Counted from the stretch's first letter, positions 15,969 through 29,920 are shown. The stretch is DNA of 64,000 bases from Cherax quadricarinatus (GCF_038502225.1 NW_027196982.1:1-64000); one strand, 5' to 3'. The notes: a model not told the origin generated them from the letters alone. Numbers and translations are program-made.

Positions 15969-18900
15969 TACTATTAACCCGGCCCTGGCCCGGCCCTGGG
16001 AATGTCCCACTATTAACCCGGCCCTGGGAATGTCCCACTATTAACCCGGCCCTTGGAATGCTGTCCCACTATTAACCCGGATCTGGGAATATCCCACTAT
16101 TAACCCGGCCTGGGAATGCCCCACTATTAACCTGGCACTGGGAATGTCCCACTATTAACCTGGCCCTGGGAATGTCCCACTATTAACCCGGCCATGGGAA
16201 TGCCCCACTATTAACCCGGCCCTGGGAATTTCCCACTATTAACCCGGCCCTGGGAATGTCCCACTCTTAACCCGGCCCTGGGAATGCTCCACTATTAACC
16301 CGGCCCTGGGAATGTCCCACTATTAACCCGGCCCTGGGAATGCTCCACTATTAACCCGGCCCTGGGAATATCCCGCTATTAACCCGGCCCTGTGAATATC
16401 CCACTGTTAACCAGGCCCTGGGAATGTCCCACTATTAACCAGGCCCTGGAATGTCCCACCTAACCCGGCCCTGTGAATATCCCACTATTAACCCGGCCCT
16501 GGGAATGTCCCACTATTAACCCTGCCCTGGGAATGACCCACTATTAGCCCGGACCTGGGACTGCCCCACTATTAACCCGGTCCCACTATTAACCCGGCCC
16601 TGGGACTGTCCCACTATTAACCCGGCCCTGGGACTGTCCCACTATTAACCCGGCCCTGGGACTGTCCCACTATTAACCCGGCCCTGGGAACTGTCCCACT
16701 ATTAACCCGACCCTGGGAATGTCCCACTATTAACCCAGCCCTGGGAATGTCCCACTATTAACCCAGCCCTGGGAATGTCCCACCATTAACCCAGCCCTGG
16801 GAATGTCCCACTATTAACCCGGCCCTGGGAATGTCCCACTATTAACCCAGCCCTGGGAATGTCCCACTATTAACCCGACCCTGGGAATGTCCCACTATTA
16901 ACCCGGCCCTGGGAATGTCCCACTATAAACCCGGCCCTGGGAATGTCCCACTATTTACCCGGCCCTGGGAATGTCCCACTATTAACCCGGCCCTGGGAAT
17001 GTCCCACTATTAACCCGGCCCCGGGAATGTCCCACTATTAACCCGGCCCTGGGCCCACTATTAAATGTCCCACTATTAACCCGGCCCTGGGAATGTCCCA
17101 CTATTAACCCAGCCCTGGGAATGTCCCACCATTAACCCGGCCCTGGGAATGTCCCACTATTAACCCGGCCCTGGGAATGCCCCACTATTAACCCGGCCCT
17201 GGGAATGCCCCACTATTAACCCGGCCCTGGGAATGCCCCACTATTAACCCGGCCCTGGGAATGCCCCACTATTAACCCGGCCCTGGGAATGTCCCACTAT
17301 TAACCCAGCCCTGGGAATGTCCCACTATTAACCCGACCCTGGGAATGTCCCACTATTAACCCGGCCCTGGGAATGTCCCACTATTAACCCAGCCCTGGGA
17401 ATGTCCCACCATTAACCCGGCCCTGGGAATGTCCCACTATTAACCCGGCCCTGGGAATGCCCCACTATTAACACGGCCCTGGGAATGTCCCACTATTAAC
17501 CCGACCCTGGGAATGTCCCACTATTAACCCGGCCCTGGGAATGCCCCACTATTAACCCGGCCCTGGGAACTGTCCCACTATTAACCCTCCCCTGGGAATG
17601 TCCCACTATTAACCCGGCCCTGGGAATGTCCCACTATTAACCCGGCCCTGGGAATGTCCCACTATTAACCCGGCCCTGGAAATGTCCCACTATTAACCCG
17701 GCCCTGGGAATGCCCCACTATTAACCCGGCCCTGGGAATGTCCCACTATTAACCCGGCCCTGGGATCCCACTATTGCCCTGGGAATGTCCCACTATTAAC
17801 CCGGCCCTGGGAATCTCCCACTATTAACCCGGCCGTGGGAATTTCACACTATTAACCCGGCCCTGGGAATTTCCCACTATTAACCCGGCCCTGGGAATTT
17901 CCCACCATTAACCCGGCCCTGGGAATGTCCCACTATTAACCCGGCCCTGGGAATGCCCCACTATTAACCCGGCCCTGGGAATGTCCCACTATTAACCCGA
18001 CCCTGGGACTGTCCCACTCTTAACCCGGCCTGGGAATTTCCCACTATTAACCCGGCCCTGGGAATGCCCCACTATTAACCCGGCCCTGGGAATGTCCCAC
18101 TATTAACCCGACCCTGGGAATGTCCCACTATTAACCCGGCCCTGGGAATGCCCCACTATTAACCCGGCCCTGGGAATGTCCCACTATAAACCCGACCCTG
18201 GGAATGCCCCACTATTAACCTGGCCCTCGGAATGTCCCACTATTAACCCGGCCCTGGGACTGTCCCACTATTAACCCGGCCCTGGGAATGTCCCACTATT
18301 AACCCGGCCCTGGGAATGACCCACTATTAACCCGGCCCTGGGAATATCCCACTATTAACCCGGTCCCACTATTAACCCCTGGGAATGTCCCACTATTAAC
18401 CCGGCCCTGGGAATGTCCCACTATTAACCCGGCCCTGGGAATGCCCCACTATTAACCAGGCCCTGGGAATGTCCCACTATTAACCCGGCAATGGGACTGT
18501 CCCACTATTAACCCGGCCCTGGGAATGCCCCACTATTAAAGGATCTGGGAATGCCCCACTATTAACCAGGCCCTGGGAATGCCCCACTATTAACCCGGCC
18601 CTGGAACTGTCCCACTATTAACCCGGCCCTGGGGGAACCCGGCCCTGTCCCACTATTAACCCGGCCCTGGGAATGTCCCACTATTAACCCGGCCCTGGGA
18701 ATGCCCCACTATTAACCCGGCCCTGGGAATGTCCCACTATTAACCCGGCCCTGGGAATGTTCCCACTATTAACCCGGCCCTGGGAATGTCCCACTATTAA
18801 CCCGGCCCTGGGACTGTCCCACTATTAACCCGACCCTGGGAATGCCCCACTATTAACCCGGCCCTGGGAAAGACCCACTATTAACCCGGCCCTGGGAATG

Positions 18901-21900
18901 ACCCACTATTAACCCGGCCCTGATAAAGTCCCACTATTAACCCGGCCCTGGGAATGTCCCACTATTAACCCGGCCCTGGGAATGCCCCACTATTAACCCG
19001 GCCCTGGGAATGTCCCACTATTAACCCGGCCCTGGGATGTGCCCCACTATGCCCCACTATTAACCCGGCCCTGGGAATATCCCACTATTAACCCGGCCCT
19101 GGGAATGCCCCACTATTAACCCGGCCCTGGGAGTGCCCCACTATTAACCCGGCCCTGGGAATGAATCCCACTATTAACCCGGCCCTGGGAATGTCCCACT
19201 ATTAACCCGGCCCCACTATTAACCCCCTGGGAATGTCCCACTATTAACCCGGCCCTGGAATGTCCCACTATTAACCCGGCCCTGGGAATGCCCCACTATT
19301 AACCCGGCCCTGGGAATGTCCCACTATTAACCCGGCCCTGGGAATGCCCACTATTAACCCGGCCCTGGGAATGCTCCCACTATTAACCCGGCCCTGGGAA
19401 TGTCCCACTATTAACCCGGCCCTGGGAATGCTCCACTATTAACCCGGCCCTGGGAATATCCCACTATTAACCCGGCCCTGGGAATATCCCACTATTAACC
19501 CGGCCCTGGGATGCCCCACTATTGCCCTGGGAATGTCCCACTATTAACCCGGCCCTGGGGAACTATTCCCACTATTAACCCGGCCCTGGGAACTGTCCCA
19601 CTATTAACCCGGCCCTGGTCCCACTATTAAACTGTCCCACGATTAACCCGGCCCTGGGAATGTCCCACTATTAACCCGGCCCTGGGAATGTCCCACTATT
19701 AACCTGGCCCTTGGAATGTCCCACTATTAACCCAGCCCTCTGAATGCACCACTATTAACCCGGCCCTGGGAATGCCCCACTATTAACCCGGCGCTGGGAC
19801 TGTTCCACTATTAACCCGGTCCTTGGACTGTTCCACTATTAACCCGGCTCTGGGAATGTCCCACTATTAACCCGGCCCTGGGAATGTCCCACTATTAACC
19901 CGGCACTGGGAATGTCCCACTATTAACCTGGCCCTGGGAATGTCCCACTATTAACCCGGCACTGGGAATGTCCCACTATTAACCCGGCCCTGGGAATGTC
20001 CCACTATTAACCCGGCCCTGGGAATGTCCCACTATTACCCCGGCCTGGGAATGTCCCACTATTAACCCTGGGGCCCCCTGGGAATGTCCCACTATTAACC
20101 GGGCCCTGGGAATGCCCCACTATTAACCCGGCCCTGGGAATGTCCCACTATTAACCCGGCCCTGGGGAATGCCCCACTATTAACCCGGCCTGGGAATGTC
20201 CCACTATTAACCCGGCCTGGGAATGTCCCACTATTAACCCGGCCCTGGGAATGTCCCACTATTAACCCGGCCCTGGGAATGTCCCACTATTAACCTGGCC
20301 CTGGGAATGCCCCACTATTAACCCGGCCCTGGGAATGTCCACTATTAACCCGGCCCTGGGACTATCCCACTATTAACCCGGCCCCGGCCCTGGGAATATC
20401 CCACTATTAACCCGGCCCTGGGAATGCCCCTCTATTAACCCAGCCATGGGAATGCCCCACTATTAACCCGGCCCTGGGAATGTCCCACTATTAACCCGGC
20501 CCTGGGAACGTCCCACTATTAACCCGGAATGTCCCACTATTGGGAATGTCCCACTATTAACCCGGCCCTGTTAATGTCCCTCTATTAACCCGGCCCTGGG
20601 AATGTCCCACTATTAACCCGGCCCTGGGACTGGCCCACTATTAACCCGGCCATGGGACTGTCCCACTATTAACCCTGCCCTGGGACTGTCCCACTATTAA
20701 CCCGGCCCTGGGAATGTCCCACTATTAACCCGGCCCTGGGAATGTCCCACTATTAACCCGGCACTCCCACTATTAACCCGGCCCTGGGAATGTCCCACTA
20801 TTAACCCGGCCCACTATTAACCCGGCCCTGGGACTATTAACCCGGCCCTGGGAATGTCCCACTATTAACCCGGCCCTTGGACTGTCCCACTATTAACCAG
20901 GCCCTGGGAATTTCTTAATATTAACCCGGCCATGGGAATTTCCCTCTAATAACCCGGCCCTGGGAATGCCCCACTATTAACCCGGCCCTGGGACTGTCCC
21001 ACTATTAACCCGGCCCTGGGACTGTCCCACTATTAACCCGGCCCTGGGAATGTCCCACTTTTAACCCGGCCCTTTGAATGACCCACTATTAACCAGGCCC
21101 TGGGAATATCCCACTATTAACCCGGCCCTGGGAATGTCCCACCATTAACCCGGCCCTGGGAATGTCCCACCATTAACCCGGCCCTGGGAATGTCCCACTA
21201 TTAACCCGACCCTGGGAATGTCCCACTATTAACCCAGCCCTGGGAATGTCCCACTATTAACCCAGCCCTGGGAATGTCCCACTATTAACCCAGCCCTGGG
21301 AATGTCCCACCATTAACCCGGCCCTGGGAATGTCCCACTATTAACCCAGCCCTGGGAATGTCCCACTATTAACCCGACCCTGGGAATGTCCCACTATTAA
21401 CCCAGCCCTGGGAATGTCCCACCTGGGACTCTCCTACTATAAACCCGGCCCTGGGAATATCCCACTATTAACCCGGCCATGGGAATGCCCCACTATTAAC
21501 TCGGCCCTGGGAATGTCCCACTATTAACCGGGCCCTGGGAATGCCCCACTATTAACCCAGCCCTGGGAATATCCCACTATTAACTCGGCCCTGGGAATGC
21601 CCCACTATTAACCTGGCACTGGGAATGTCCCACTATTAACCTGGCCCTGGGAATGTCCCACTATTAACCCGGCCCTGGGAATGCCCCACTATTAACCCGG
21701 CCCTGGGAATGCCCCACTATTAACCCGGCCCTGGGAATGCCCCACTATTAACCCGGCCCTGGGAATGTCCCATTATTAACCCGGCCCTGGGAATGTCCCA
21801 CTATTAACCCGGCCTGGGAATGTCCCACTATTAACCCGGCCCTGGGAATGTCCCACTATTAACCCGGCCCTGGGAATGTCCCACTATTAACCCGGCCTGG

Positions 21901-24900
21901 GAATGTCCCACTATTAACCCGGCCCTGGGAATGACCCCCTATTAACCCGGCCCTGGGAATGTCCAACTATTAACCCGGCTCTGGGACTGTCCCACTATTA
22001 ACCCGGCCCTGGGAATGTCCCAATATTAACCCGGCCCTGGGAATGGCCCACTATTAACCCGGCGCTGGGAATGACCCACTATTAACCAGGGCCTGGGAAT
22101 GCCCCACTATTAACCCGGCCCCTGTCCCACTATTAACCCGGCCCTGGGAATGTCCCACTATTAACCCGGCCCTGGGAATGTCCCACTATTAACCCGGCCC
22201 TGGGAATGTCCCACTATGAACCCGGCCCTGGGAATGTCCCACTATTAACCCGGCCCTGAGAATGTCCCACTATTAACCCGGCCCTGGGAATGTCCCACTA
22301 TTAACCCGGCCATGGGAATGTCCCACTATTAACCCGGCCCTGGGAATGTCCCACTATTAACCCGGCCCTGGGAATGTCCCACTATTAACCCCGCCATGGG
22401 AATGCCCCACTATTAACCCGGCCCTGGGAATGTCCCACTATTAACCCGGCCCTGAATGTCCCACTATTAACTGAATCCCACTATTAACCCGGCCCTGGGA
22501 ATGTCCCACTATTAACCCGGCCCTGGGAATGTCCCACTATTAACCCGGCCCTGGGAATGTCCCACTATTAACCCCGCCCTGGGAATGTCCCACTATTAAC
22601 CCTTCCCTGGGAATGTCCCACTATTAACCCGGCCCTGGGAATGTCCCACTATTAACCCGGCCCTGGGAATGTCCCACTATAAACCCGGCCCTGGGTCCCA
22701 CTATTAACCCGGCCCTGAATGTCCCACTATTAACCCGGCCCTGGGAATGTCCCACTATTAACCCGGCCCTGGGAATGTCCCACTATTAACCCGGCCCTGG
22801 GAATGTCCCACTATTAACCCGGCCCTGGGAATGTCCCACTATTAACCCGGCCCCGGGAATGTCCCACTATTAACCCGGCCCTGGGAATGTCCCACTATTA
22901 ACCCGGCCCTGGGAATGTCCCACTATTAACCCGGCCCTGGGAATGTCCCACTATTAACCCGGCCCTGGGAATGTCCCACTGGGAATGTATTAACCCGGCC
23001 CTGGGAATGTCCCACTATTAACCCGGCCCTGGGAATGTCCCACTATTAACCCGGCCCTGGGAATGTCCCACTATTAACCCGGCCCTGGGAATGTCCCACT
23101 ATTAACCCGGTCCCACTATTAACCCCCTGGGAATGCCCCACTATTAACCCAGTCCTGGGAATGTCCCACTATTAACCCGGCCCTGGGAATGTCCCACTAT
23201 TAACCCGGCCCTGGGAATGTCCCACTATTAACCCGGCCCTGGGAATGTCCCACTATTAACCTGGCCCTGGGAATGTCCCACTATTAACCCGGCCCTGGGA
23301 ATGTCCCACTATTAACCCGGCCCTGGGAATGTCCCACTATTAACCCGGCCCTGGGAATGTCCCACTATTAACCCGGCCCTGGGAATGCCCCACTATTAAC
23401 CCGGCCCTGGGAATGTCCCACTATTAACCCGACCCTGGGAATGACCCACTATTAACCCGGCCCTGGGAATGCCCCACTATTAACGCGGCCCTGGGAGTGC
23501 CCCACTATTATCCCGTCCCTGGGAATGCCCCACTATTAACCCGGCCCTGGGAATGCCCCACTATTAACCCGGCATTGGGAATGTCCCACTATTAACCCGG
23601 CCCTGGGAATGCCCCACTATTAACCCGGCCCTGGGAATGCCCCACTATTAACCCGGCCCTGGGAATGTCCCACTATTAACCCGGCCCTGGGAATGTCCCA
23701 CTATTAACCCGGCCCTGGGAATGTCCCACTATTAACCCGGCCCTGGGAATGTCCCACTATTAACCCGGCCCTGGGAATGCCCCACTATTAACCCGGCCCT
23801 GGGAATGCCCCACTATTAACCCGGCCCTGGGAATGTCCCACTATTAACCCGGCCCTGGGAATGTCCCACTATTAACCCGGCCCTGGGAATGTCCCACTAT
23901 TAACCCAGCCCTGGGAATGTCCCACCATTAACCCGGCCCTGGGAATGTCCCACTATTAACCCGGCCCTGGGAATGCCCCACTATTAACCCGGCCCTGGGA
24001 ATGTCCCACTATTAACCCGACCCTGGGAATGTCCCACCATTAACCCGGCCCTGGGAATGTCCCAACATTAACCCGGCCCTGGGAATGTCCCACCATTAAC
24101 CCGGCCTTGGGAATGTCCCACTATTAACCCAGCCCTGGGAATGTCCCACTATTAACCCGACCCTGGGAATGTCCCACTATTAACCCGGCCCTGGGAATGT
24201 CCCACTATTAACCCAGCCCTGGGAATGTCCCACCATTAACCCGGCCCTGGGAATGTCCCACTATTAACCCGGCCCTGGGAATGTCCCACTATTAACCCGG
24301 CCCTGGGAAAGTCCCACTATTAACCCGGCCCTGGGAATACCCCACTATTAACCCGGCCCTGGGAATGTCCCACTATTAACCCGGCCCTTGGAATGCCCCA
24401 CTATTAACCCGGCCCGGCCCTGGGAATGTCCCACTATTAACCCGGCCCTGGGGACTATTGCCCTGGGAATATCCCACTATTAACCCGGCCCTGGGAATGT
24501 CCCACTATTAACCCGGCCCTGGGAACGTCCCACTATTAACCCGGCCCTGGGAATGTCCCACTATTAACCCGGCCCTGGGAATGTCCCACTATTAACCCGG
24601 CCCTGGGAATGTCCCACTATTAACCCGGCCCTGGGAATGTCCCACTATTAACCCGGCCCTGAGAATGTCCCAATATTAACCCGGCCATGGGAATGCCCAA
24701 CTATTAACTTGGCCGTGAGAATGTCCCACTATTAACCCGGCCCTGGGAATGTCCCACTATTAACCCGGCCCTGGGAATGCCCTATTAACCCGGGGAATGT
24801 CCCACTATTAACCCGGCCCTGGGAATGTCCCACTATTAACCCGGCCCTGGGAATGTCCCACTATTAACCCGGCCCTGGGCCCCACTAATGAATCCCACTA

Positions 24901-26181
24901 TTAACCCGGCCCTGGGAATGTCCCACTATTGGCCCTGGGAATGTCCCACTATTAACCCGGCCCTGGGAATGCCCCACTATTAACCCGGCCCTGGGAATGT
25001 CCCACTATTAACCCGGCCCTGGGAATGTCCCACTATTAACGCGGCCCTGGCATGTCCCACTATTAACCCGGCCCTGGGAATGTCCCACTATTAACCCGGC
25101 CCTGGGAATGCCCCACTATTAACCCAGTCCTGGGAATGTCCCACTATTAACCCGGCCCTGGGAATGTCCCACTATTAACCCGGCCCTGGGAATGTCCCAC
25201 TATTAACCCGACCCTGGGAATGTCCCACTATTAACCCGGCCCTGGGAATGCCCCACTATTAACCCGGCCCTGGGAATGCCCCACTATTAACCCGGCCCTG
25301 GGAATGCCCCACTATTAACCCGGCCCTGGGAATGCCCCACTATTAACCCGGCCCTGGGAATGCCCCACTATTAACCCGGCCCTGGGAATGCCCCACTATT
25401 AACCCGGCCCTGGGAATGCCCCACTATTACCCCGGCCCTGGGCCCCACTGGGACTGTCCCACTATTAACCCGGCCCTGGGAATGCCCCACTATTAACCCG
25501 GCCCTGGGAATGTCCCACTATTAACCCGGCCCTGGGAATGCCCCACTATTAACCCGGCCCTGGGAATGTCCCACTATTAACCCGGCCCTGGGAATGCCCC
25601 ACTATTAACCCTGGGAATGTCCCACTATTGGGAATGTCCCACTATTAACCCGGCCCTGGGAATGCCCCACTATTAACCCGGCCCTGGGAATGCCCCACTA
25701 TTAACCCAGCCCTGGGAATGTCCCACTATTAACCCGGCCCTGGGAATGCCCCACTATTAACCCGGCCCTGGGAATGTCCCACTATTAACCCGGCCCTGGG
25801 AATGTCCCACTGTTAACCCGGCCTTGGGAATGCCTCACTATTAACCCGGCCCTGGGAATGTCCCACTATTAACCTGGCCCTGGGAATATCCCACTATTAA
25901 CCCGGCCCTGGGAATGTCCCACTATTAACCCGGCCCTTGGAATGACCCACTATTAACACGGCCCTGGTAATGCCCCACTATTAACCCAGCCCTGGGAACG
26001 TCCCACTATTAACCCAGCCCTGGGAATGCCCCACTATTAACCCAGCCCTGGTAATGCCCCACTATTACCCCGGCCCTGGTAATGCCCCACTATTAACCCA
26101 GCCCTGGGAACGTCCCACTATTAACCCAGCCCTGGTAATGCCCCACTATTACCCCGGCCCTGGGAATGTCCCACTATTAAC
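15969..26181 (-). repeat. 28-bp minisatellite, right array (~360 copies)
   Basis: The same 28-bp unit as the left array, in the opposite orientation (GGCCCTGGGAATGTCCC then ACTATTAACCC). It has many more small indels and partial units than the left array. The outer edge (about 26030-26181) repeats the ATTACC and GGGGTAAT variants found at the outer edge of the left array, in mirror order. No gene inside. Confidence 0.95.
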
Positions 26182-26527
26182 TGCATACTAGCCCAGATCA
26201 ACAGAAAGACCTTGTCGGCAGAGGCCACCAAGCACCCACAAACACAACATTTATGAATGTATCCTCACATTTATGTGGAGTGTGCATGCGAGTCTGCAAG
26301 ACCTTGTGAACATATTTGATGCCAGCAAAATGAAAGTAGGCATTGGCGGTGATAACTTATACTGAGACTTCGCCTTCAAGTAATACAAAACAGTGTAAAA
26401 CAGGGCTTCCCACCTCGGCACTAGCCTTTAATTTTCCACAGCGACAACAGTTACAATCTTCCCTAGGTACTTACTCCCCTCCCCCCCCCTTCCGCTCTCA
26501 ATGCGCGCACACAGAATATACATGCAG

Positions 26528-26528
<1 letters not shown>
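26182..26528. other. Unassigned sequence
   Basis: Mixed sequence with a C-rich run near 26480. Nothing recognised; the 96-residue frame here is mostly (TA)n translation. Confidence 0.4.

Positions 26529-26612
<84 letters not shown>
26529..26612. repeat. (TA)n tract
   Basis: About 40 TA dinucleotides. Target for the MITE that follows. Confidence 0.95.
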
Positions 26613-26615
<3 letters not shown>

Positions 26616-26616
26616 G

Positions 26617-26998
26617 TCGTGCCGAATATGTAAAACTGGTCAATTAGCAAGAACTCATTTAAAATTAAGTCCTTTCTAAAATTTTCTCTTACACGTTTAA
26701 AGATATATTTTTTCATTAATGTTGATGTAAAAATTTATAATTTTGCACCAAAAGCAACTTAGAAAACTTACCTAACCTTATTATAACAAGAACAATTTAT
26801 TTTAGCCTAACCCAACTATATATATTTTAGATTTGTTTACAATAATTTAATACTAAACAAACACAGTGAAATATATTTTTTTCGTTAGGTTCAGAATGAT
26901 TTTGGCGAAATTATTGCATACACAAATTTTCACTTGTCCTATATGGCAAGATGAGCGTTGCTATTTAAGCCAAGATCGCAAGTTCTGCCTATTCGGCA

Positions 26999-27001
<3 letters not shown>
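26617..27001. mobile_element. 385-bp MITE with TCGTGCCGAATA inverted ends
   Basis: Starts TCGTGCCGAATA and ends TATTCGGCACGA. It is embedded in (TA)n on both sides, so a TA target is likely. AT-rich interior with no transposase. I associate this repeat with decapod genomic sequence, but that is recollection. Confidence 0.7.

Positions 27002-27080
<79 letters not shown>
27002..27080. repeat. (TA)n tract
   Basis: Nearly 40 TA dinucleotides following the 385-bp MITE. Confidence 0.95.
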
Positions 27081-27085
<5 letters not shown>

Positions 27086-27157
27086 ATATAAATACATACA
27101 AAAATACCCCTGGAATCTATTCAAACATTGTATGAATGAATTCCTCGTTGAATTCAT

Positions 27158-27248
27158 GCGGTAATTACTGCCAAGGGTGGTCTTACACCATATTAAAATA
27201 AATATGATTGGTATTACAAGGTGTTTCCATTATTTTGTCCAACCCCTG
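27158..27248 (+). pseudogene. Tc1-like transposase C-terminus and terminal repeat
   Basis: The frame ends AVITAKGGLTPY then stop; the usual Tc1 C-terminus is KGGPTPY. About 20 bases later comes the right terminal repeat: on the minus strand CAGGGGTTGGACAAAATAAT and then GGAAACACCTTG, typical of Tc1 elements. TA follows. The rest of the element is lost. Confidence 0.7.
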
Positions 27249-27250
27249 TA

Positions 27251-27890
27251 CATATATATACACACACTCGCATACATACAAACAAATCCAAAATTTATAT
27301 GTGGGACAGGATGAAATGAGTTTGTTTATTATACCGTGTTTATTACACTCGTCAATATAGTGCTACAATATATGTGCGTGCGTGCACGTGCATGCTTTAA
27401 CAGAATTTATACAGTACATATAAGCATGCATCAAATCTTTATAATTCACTGTATACCCATAACAAACCCAAACCAAGTGTGCATTATACTGCGACATGGA
27501 CAAAATCAGAAGTACCAGCTAGGCACCCTGACTTGTTGCTAATGCCAATGCGAGTGACGAAGAGTGAGCAGCAGCAGCTGCAACAGTGTTACCCTGGACA
27601 CGCCTAAACAGGTTCCTCCACTACAGTTAAACCGCCACGTGACTGGTCCCTGTGTGAAAACTGCCAGAAAAACTTCCTATCTTAAGGCAAGGCCTACCAC
27701 TTCAATTTTACAACTTCCACTCCCACCTTCTGTTCTATGTTAATTTACCCAATTTTGTTTAATTAATAAAAATAAAATTTCTTTCCTCTCTCTCTCTCAC
27801 ACACATACAAAAAAAAAAAATAGCAGGGGTACAATGAGTACACTAATGAAAAACTCAAGTGTGAAAGGGCCAAAACCTGTCAACGTCCTC
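27251..27890. other. Unassigned sequence
   Basis: AT-rich, with a TC/AC microsatellite near 27780-27810. No gene or known element seen. Confidence 0.4.
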
Positions 27891-27892
27891 CC

Positions 27893-28085
27893 TTCATACA
27901 CAAGGGGCTTTCCAACAGACCCCTAGCTGTCTTCAAGAAAAAAGCTGAACAAGTTCCTCAAGTCAGTCCCTGATCAGCCAAGCTGTGGTGCTTATGTAAG
28001 ACTTTGTACGGCTAGCACCAACAGCCTGGTTAATTAGACCATCCACCAGAAAGCCTGGTCTGGGACCGGTCCAGGAGGGCACTAA
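27893..28085 (+). pseudogene. LINE (CR1 group) C-terminal fragment, forward copy
   Basis: Codons for NRPLAVFKKK-like and KSVPDQPSCGAYV match the C-terminus of the minus-strand LINE at 28100-29095, but on the opposite strand. The ORF is frameshifted. Confidence 0.6.
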
Positions 28086-28099
28086 CCCTCAGAACACTC

Positions 28100-29095
28100 C
28101 GGGTTAGTGTACCTACCCCCTCATTATACCTTTCGAGTCCCACACCGTCTACTAATTTGCAGGCTCCTCAGTCTCTGCGTAATATTCACATCACACGTTG
28201 ATCTCAAACATGACTTCTCGATTGCCTCCAGCCTTCTCCGCACTGCAATGTTTAACGACTATGCTCCATGCAGTTGTCCCTGGAGTTTACCTGGAGAGGG
28301 TTTTGGGGGTCAATGCCCCCGCGGCCCAGTCTGAGACCAGGCCTCATGGTGGATCAGGGTCTGATCAACCAGGCTGGTACTGCTGGCCGCATGCAAGCTG
28401 ACATACGAACCACAGCCCGGTTGGTCAGGTACTGACTTTAGGTGCCTGTCCAGTGCCTTCTTGAAGACAGCCAGGGGTCTATTGGTAATCCCCTTATGTA
28501 TGCTGGGAGGCAAATGAACAGTCTTGGGCCCCAGACACTTACTGTGTTGTCTCTCAATGTACTCGTGGTACCCCTGCTTTTCATCGGGGGAATGTTGCAT
28601 CTCCTGTTGAGTCTTTTGCTTTCATAGGGAGTGATTTTCGTGTGCAGGTTTGGTGCCAATCCCTCCAGGACCTTCCAAGCGTATATTATCATGTACCTCT
28701 CTCACCTGCGTTCAAGGAAATACAGATCAAGGACCTTCAACCATTCCCAGTAGTTTAGGTGCCTTATCATACTTATGTGTGCTGTGAAAGTTCTTTATAC
28801 ACTCTCCAGGTCTGCAATGTCACCAGCCTTGAAGGGGGCCGTTAGTGTACAGCAGTATTCCAGCCTAGAGAGCACAGGCGATTTGAAGAGAACCATCATG
28901 GGCTTGGCATCCCTAGTTTTGAAGGTTCTCATTATCCATCCTATCATTTTCCTAGCGGATAAGGTAGATACATTGTTGTGGTTTTTGAAGGTGAGATCCT
29001 CTGACATTATCACTTCCAGGTCCTTCACATTAATTTCCCGCTCTATTGTACGGTTAGAATTTGTCGTGTACCCTGATGCATTTTTAACTCCTTTT
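28100..29095 (-). pseudogene. CR1-group LINE RT C-terminal part, 5'-truncated
   Basis: Minus-strand segments in order: KDLEVIMSEDLTFKNHNN, KMIGWIMRTFKTRD, LSRLEYCCTLTAPFKAGDIA (connection domain), then YMIIYAWKVLEGLAPNLHTK, GPRLFICLPAYIR and PDQPGCGSYV. These match the post-palm region of CR1-group LINE proteins. Stops and frame changes occur near 28795 and 28440. Different family from the CR1 at 34.5 kb. Confidence 0.7.
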
Positions 29096-29204
29096 TAGCC
29101 TACTCTGTTTTAATGGTTTCTGATTCTTTCCTCAGACACCTCAATACTTCACGTACCTTTTCCACTTGTTTATTCCTTGATTCACCTTATCTTACAAAGA
29201 CCCA

Positions 29205-29395
29205 TCTGCTGGACATATCCACTCCCAAACATTTAAATTCATTCACTTCCCTACTTTCTCTCCCTTCAATCTGATGCCCAATCTTTCATGCCTAAACTTC
29301 TTACTCTCACCACCTTTCTCTATACTGTATTCACTTTTAATTTTTTCACACACACCCTCCCAAACACTTCCAATATCTTCACCAATCAATCGATA
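29205..29395 (-). pseudogene. RTE LINE RT fragment
   Basis: Minus-strand frame resembles VWEGVCEKIKSEYSIEKG and FRHERLGIRLKGEK, followed by a KCLGVDM-like piece. It corresponds to the RTE segment after the FADD motif (compare VCKRRKLKVNTGKSKVMR in the copy at 42391-44532). Very diverged. Confidence 0.55.
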
Positions 29396-29448
29396 CAGAG
29401 GAACTGCCAAAGATGTGGAACACAAAAGATATAGTTCCCTATATTTAA

Positions 29449-29920
29449 CCCTTTGAAAAAAAAAAAATTATTTTTTCTTATGAAATGATAGAGAATCTTT
29501 TCTCGATGGTAATGACACCAAAAGTATGAAATTTGATCGAAAACTGGCGGAATTACGCTCTCGCGAAGTTAGTGGTCTCAGCGACATTTACGAATCGGCG
29601 ATTTCGCCCACTTTGAGCCCTATTTTTGGCCAATTCCGTTGTTCCAGTCGACCAAACTCATAGCTATTTCTTTAGAACTCCATTTTTTCTATCGATTGAG
29701 TACAAGAAACGCCCATTTACCGATTTCAACTACCCAATAAAGTGGTCAGAAATTGGCAATTTGGCCAATTTCACCCAAATTAAAAAAGATGCCAATTTCA
29801 AAATAGGGTCCAGAATAAACAATGTAGACATTCTTGGCACTAAAATAACATATTCTCTGTTCATTAGTCACATCTCAGGCCCCTCATGTCTCCAGATTTA
29901 CTGTTATGCAGACTACTGCA
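29449..29920 (+). mobile_element. piggyBac left end, interrupted by Tigger
   Basis: TTAA at 29445-29448 is followed by CCCTTTGA, and the next ~470 bp match the left part of the complete MITE at 41019. The match stops where the Tigger begins. A piggyBac transposase follows the Tigger (32342), so this may be the left end of that autonomous copy; inference. Confidence 0.55.

Larger units (their letters stand above)
14999..15969 (-). repeat. Right arm of ~0.95 kb inverted repeat
   Basis: Reverse complement of 11437-12390, holding a family A unit (ribozyme at 15113-15151, TATA-like box at about 15303) and the collapsed family D hairpin. The right minisatellite array starts exactly where the homology ends. 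Confidence 0.85.

Noticed and set aside
6784..26181. CRISPR-like regular repeats
   Set aside because: The 28-bp units are directly adjacent with no spacers, and the rest of the window is eukaryotic mobile DNA. It is a minisatellite.
26343..27164. Peptides of alternating Tyr and Ile in several frames (also at 46441, 54936, 57398, 62706 and 63466)
   Set aside because: They are translations of (TA)n tracts, with no gene features.
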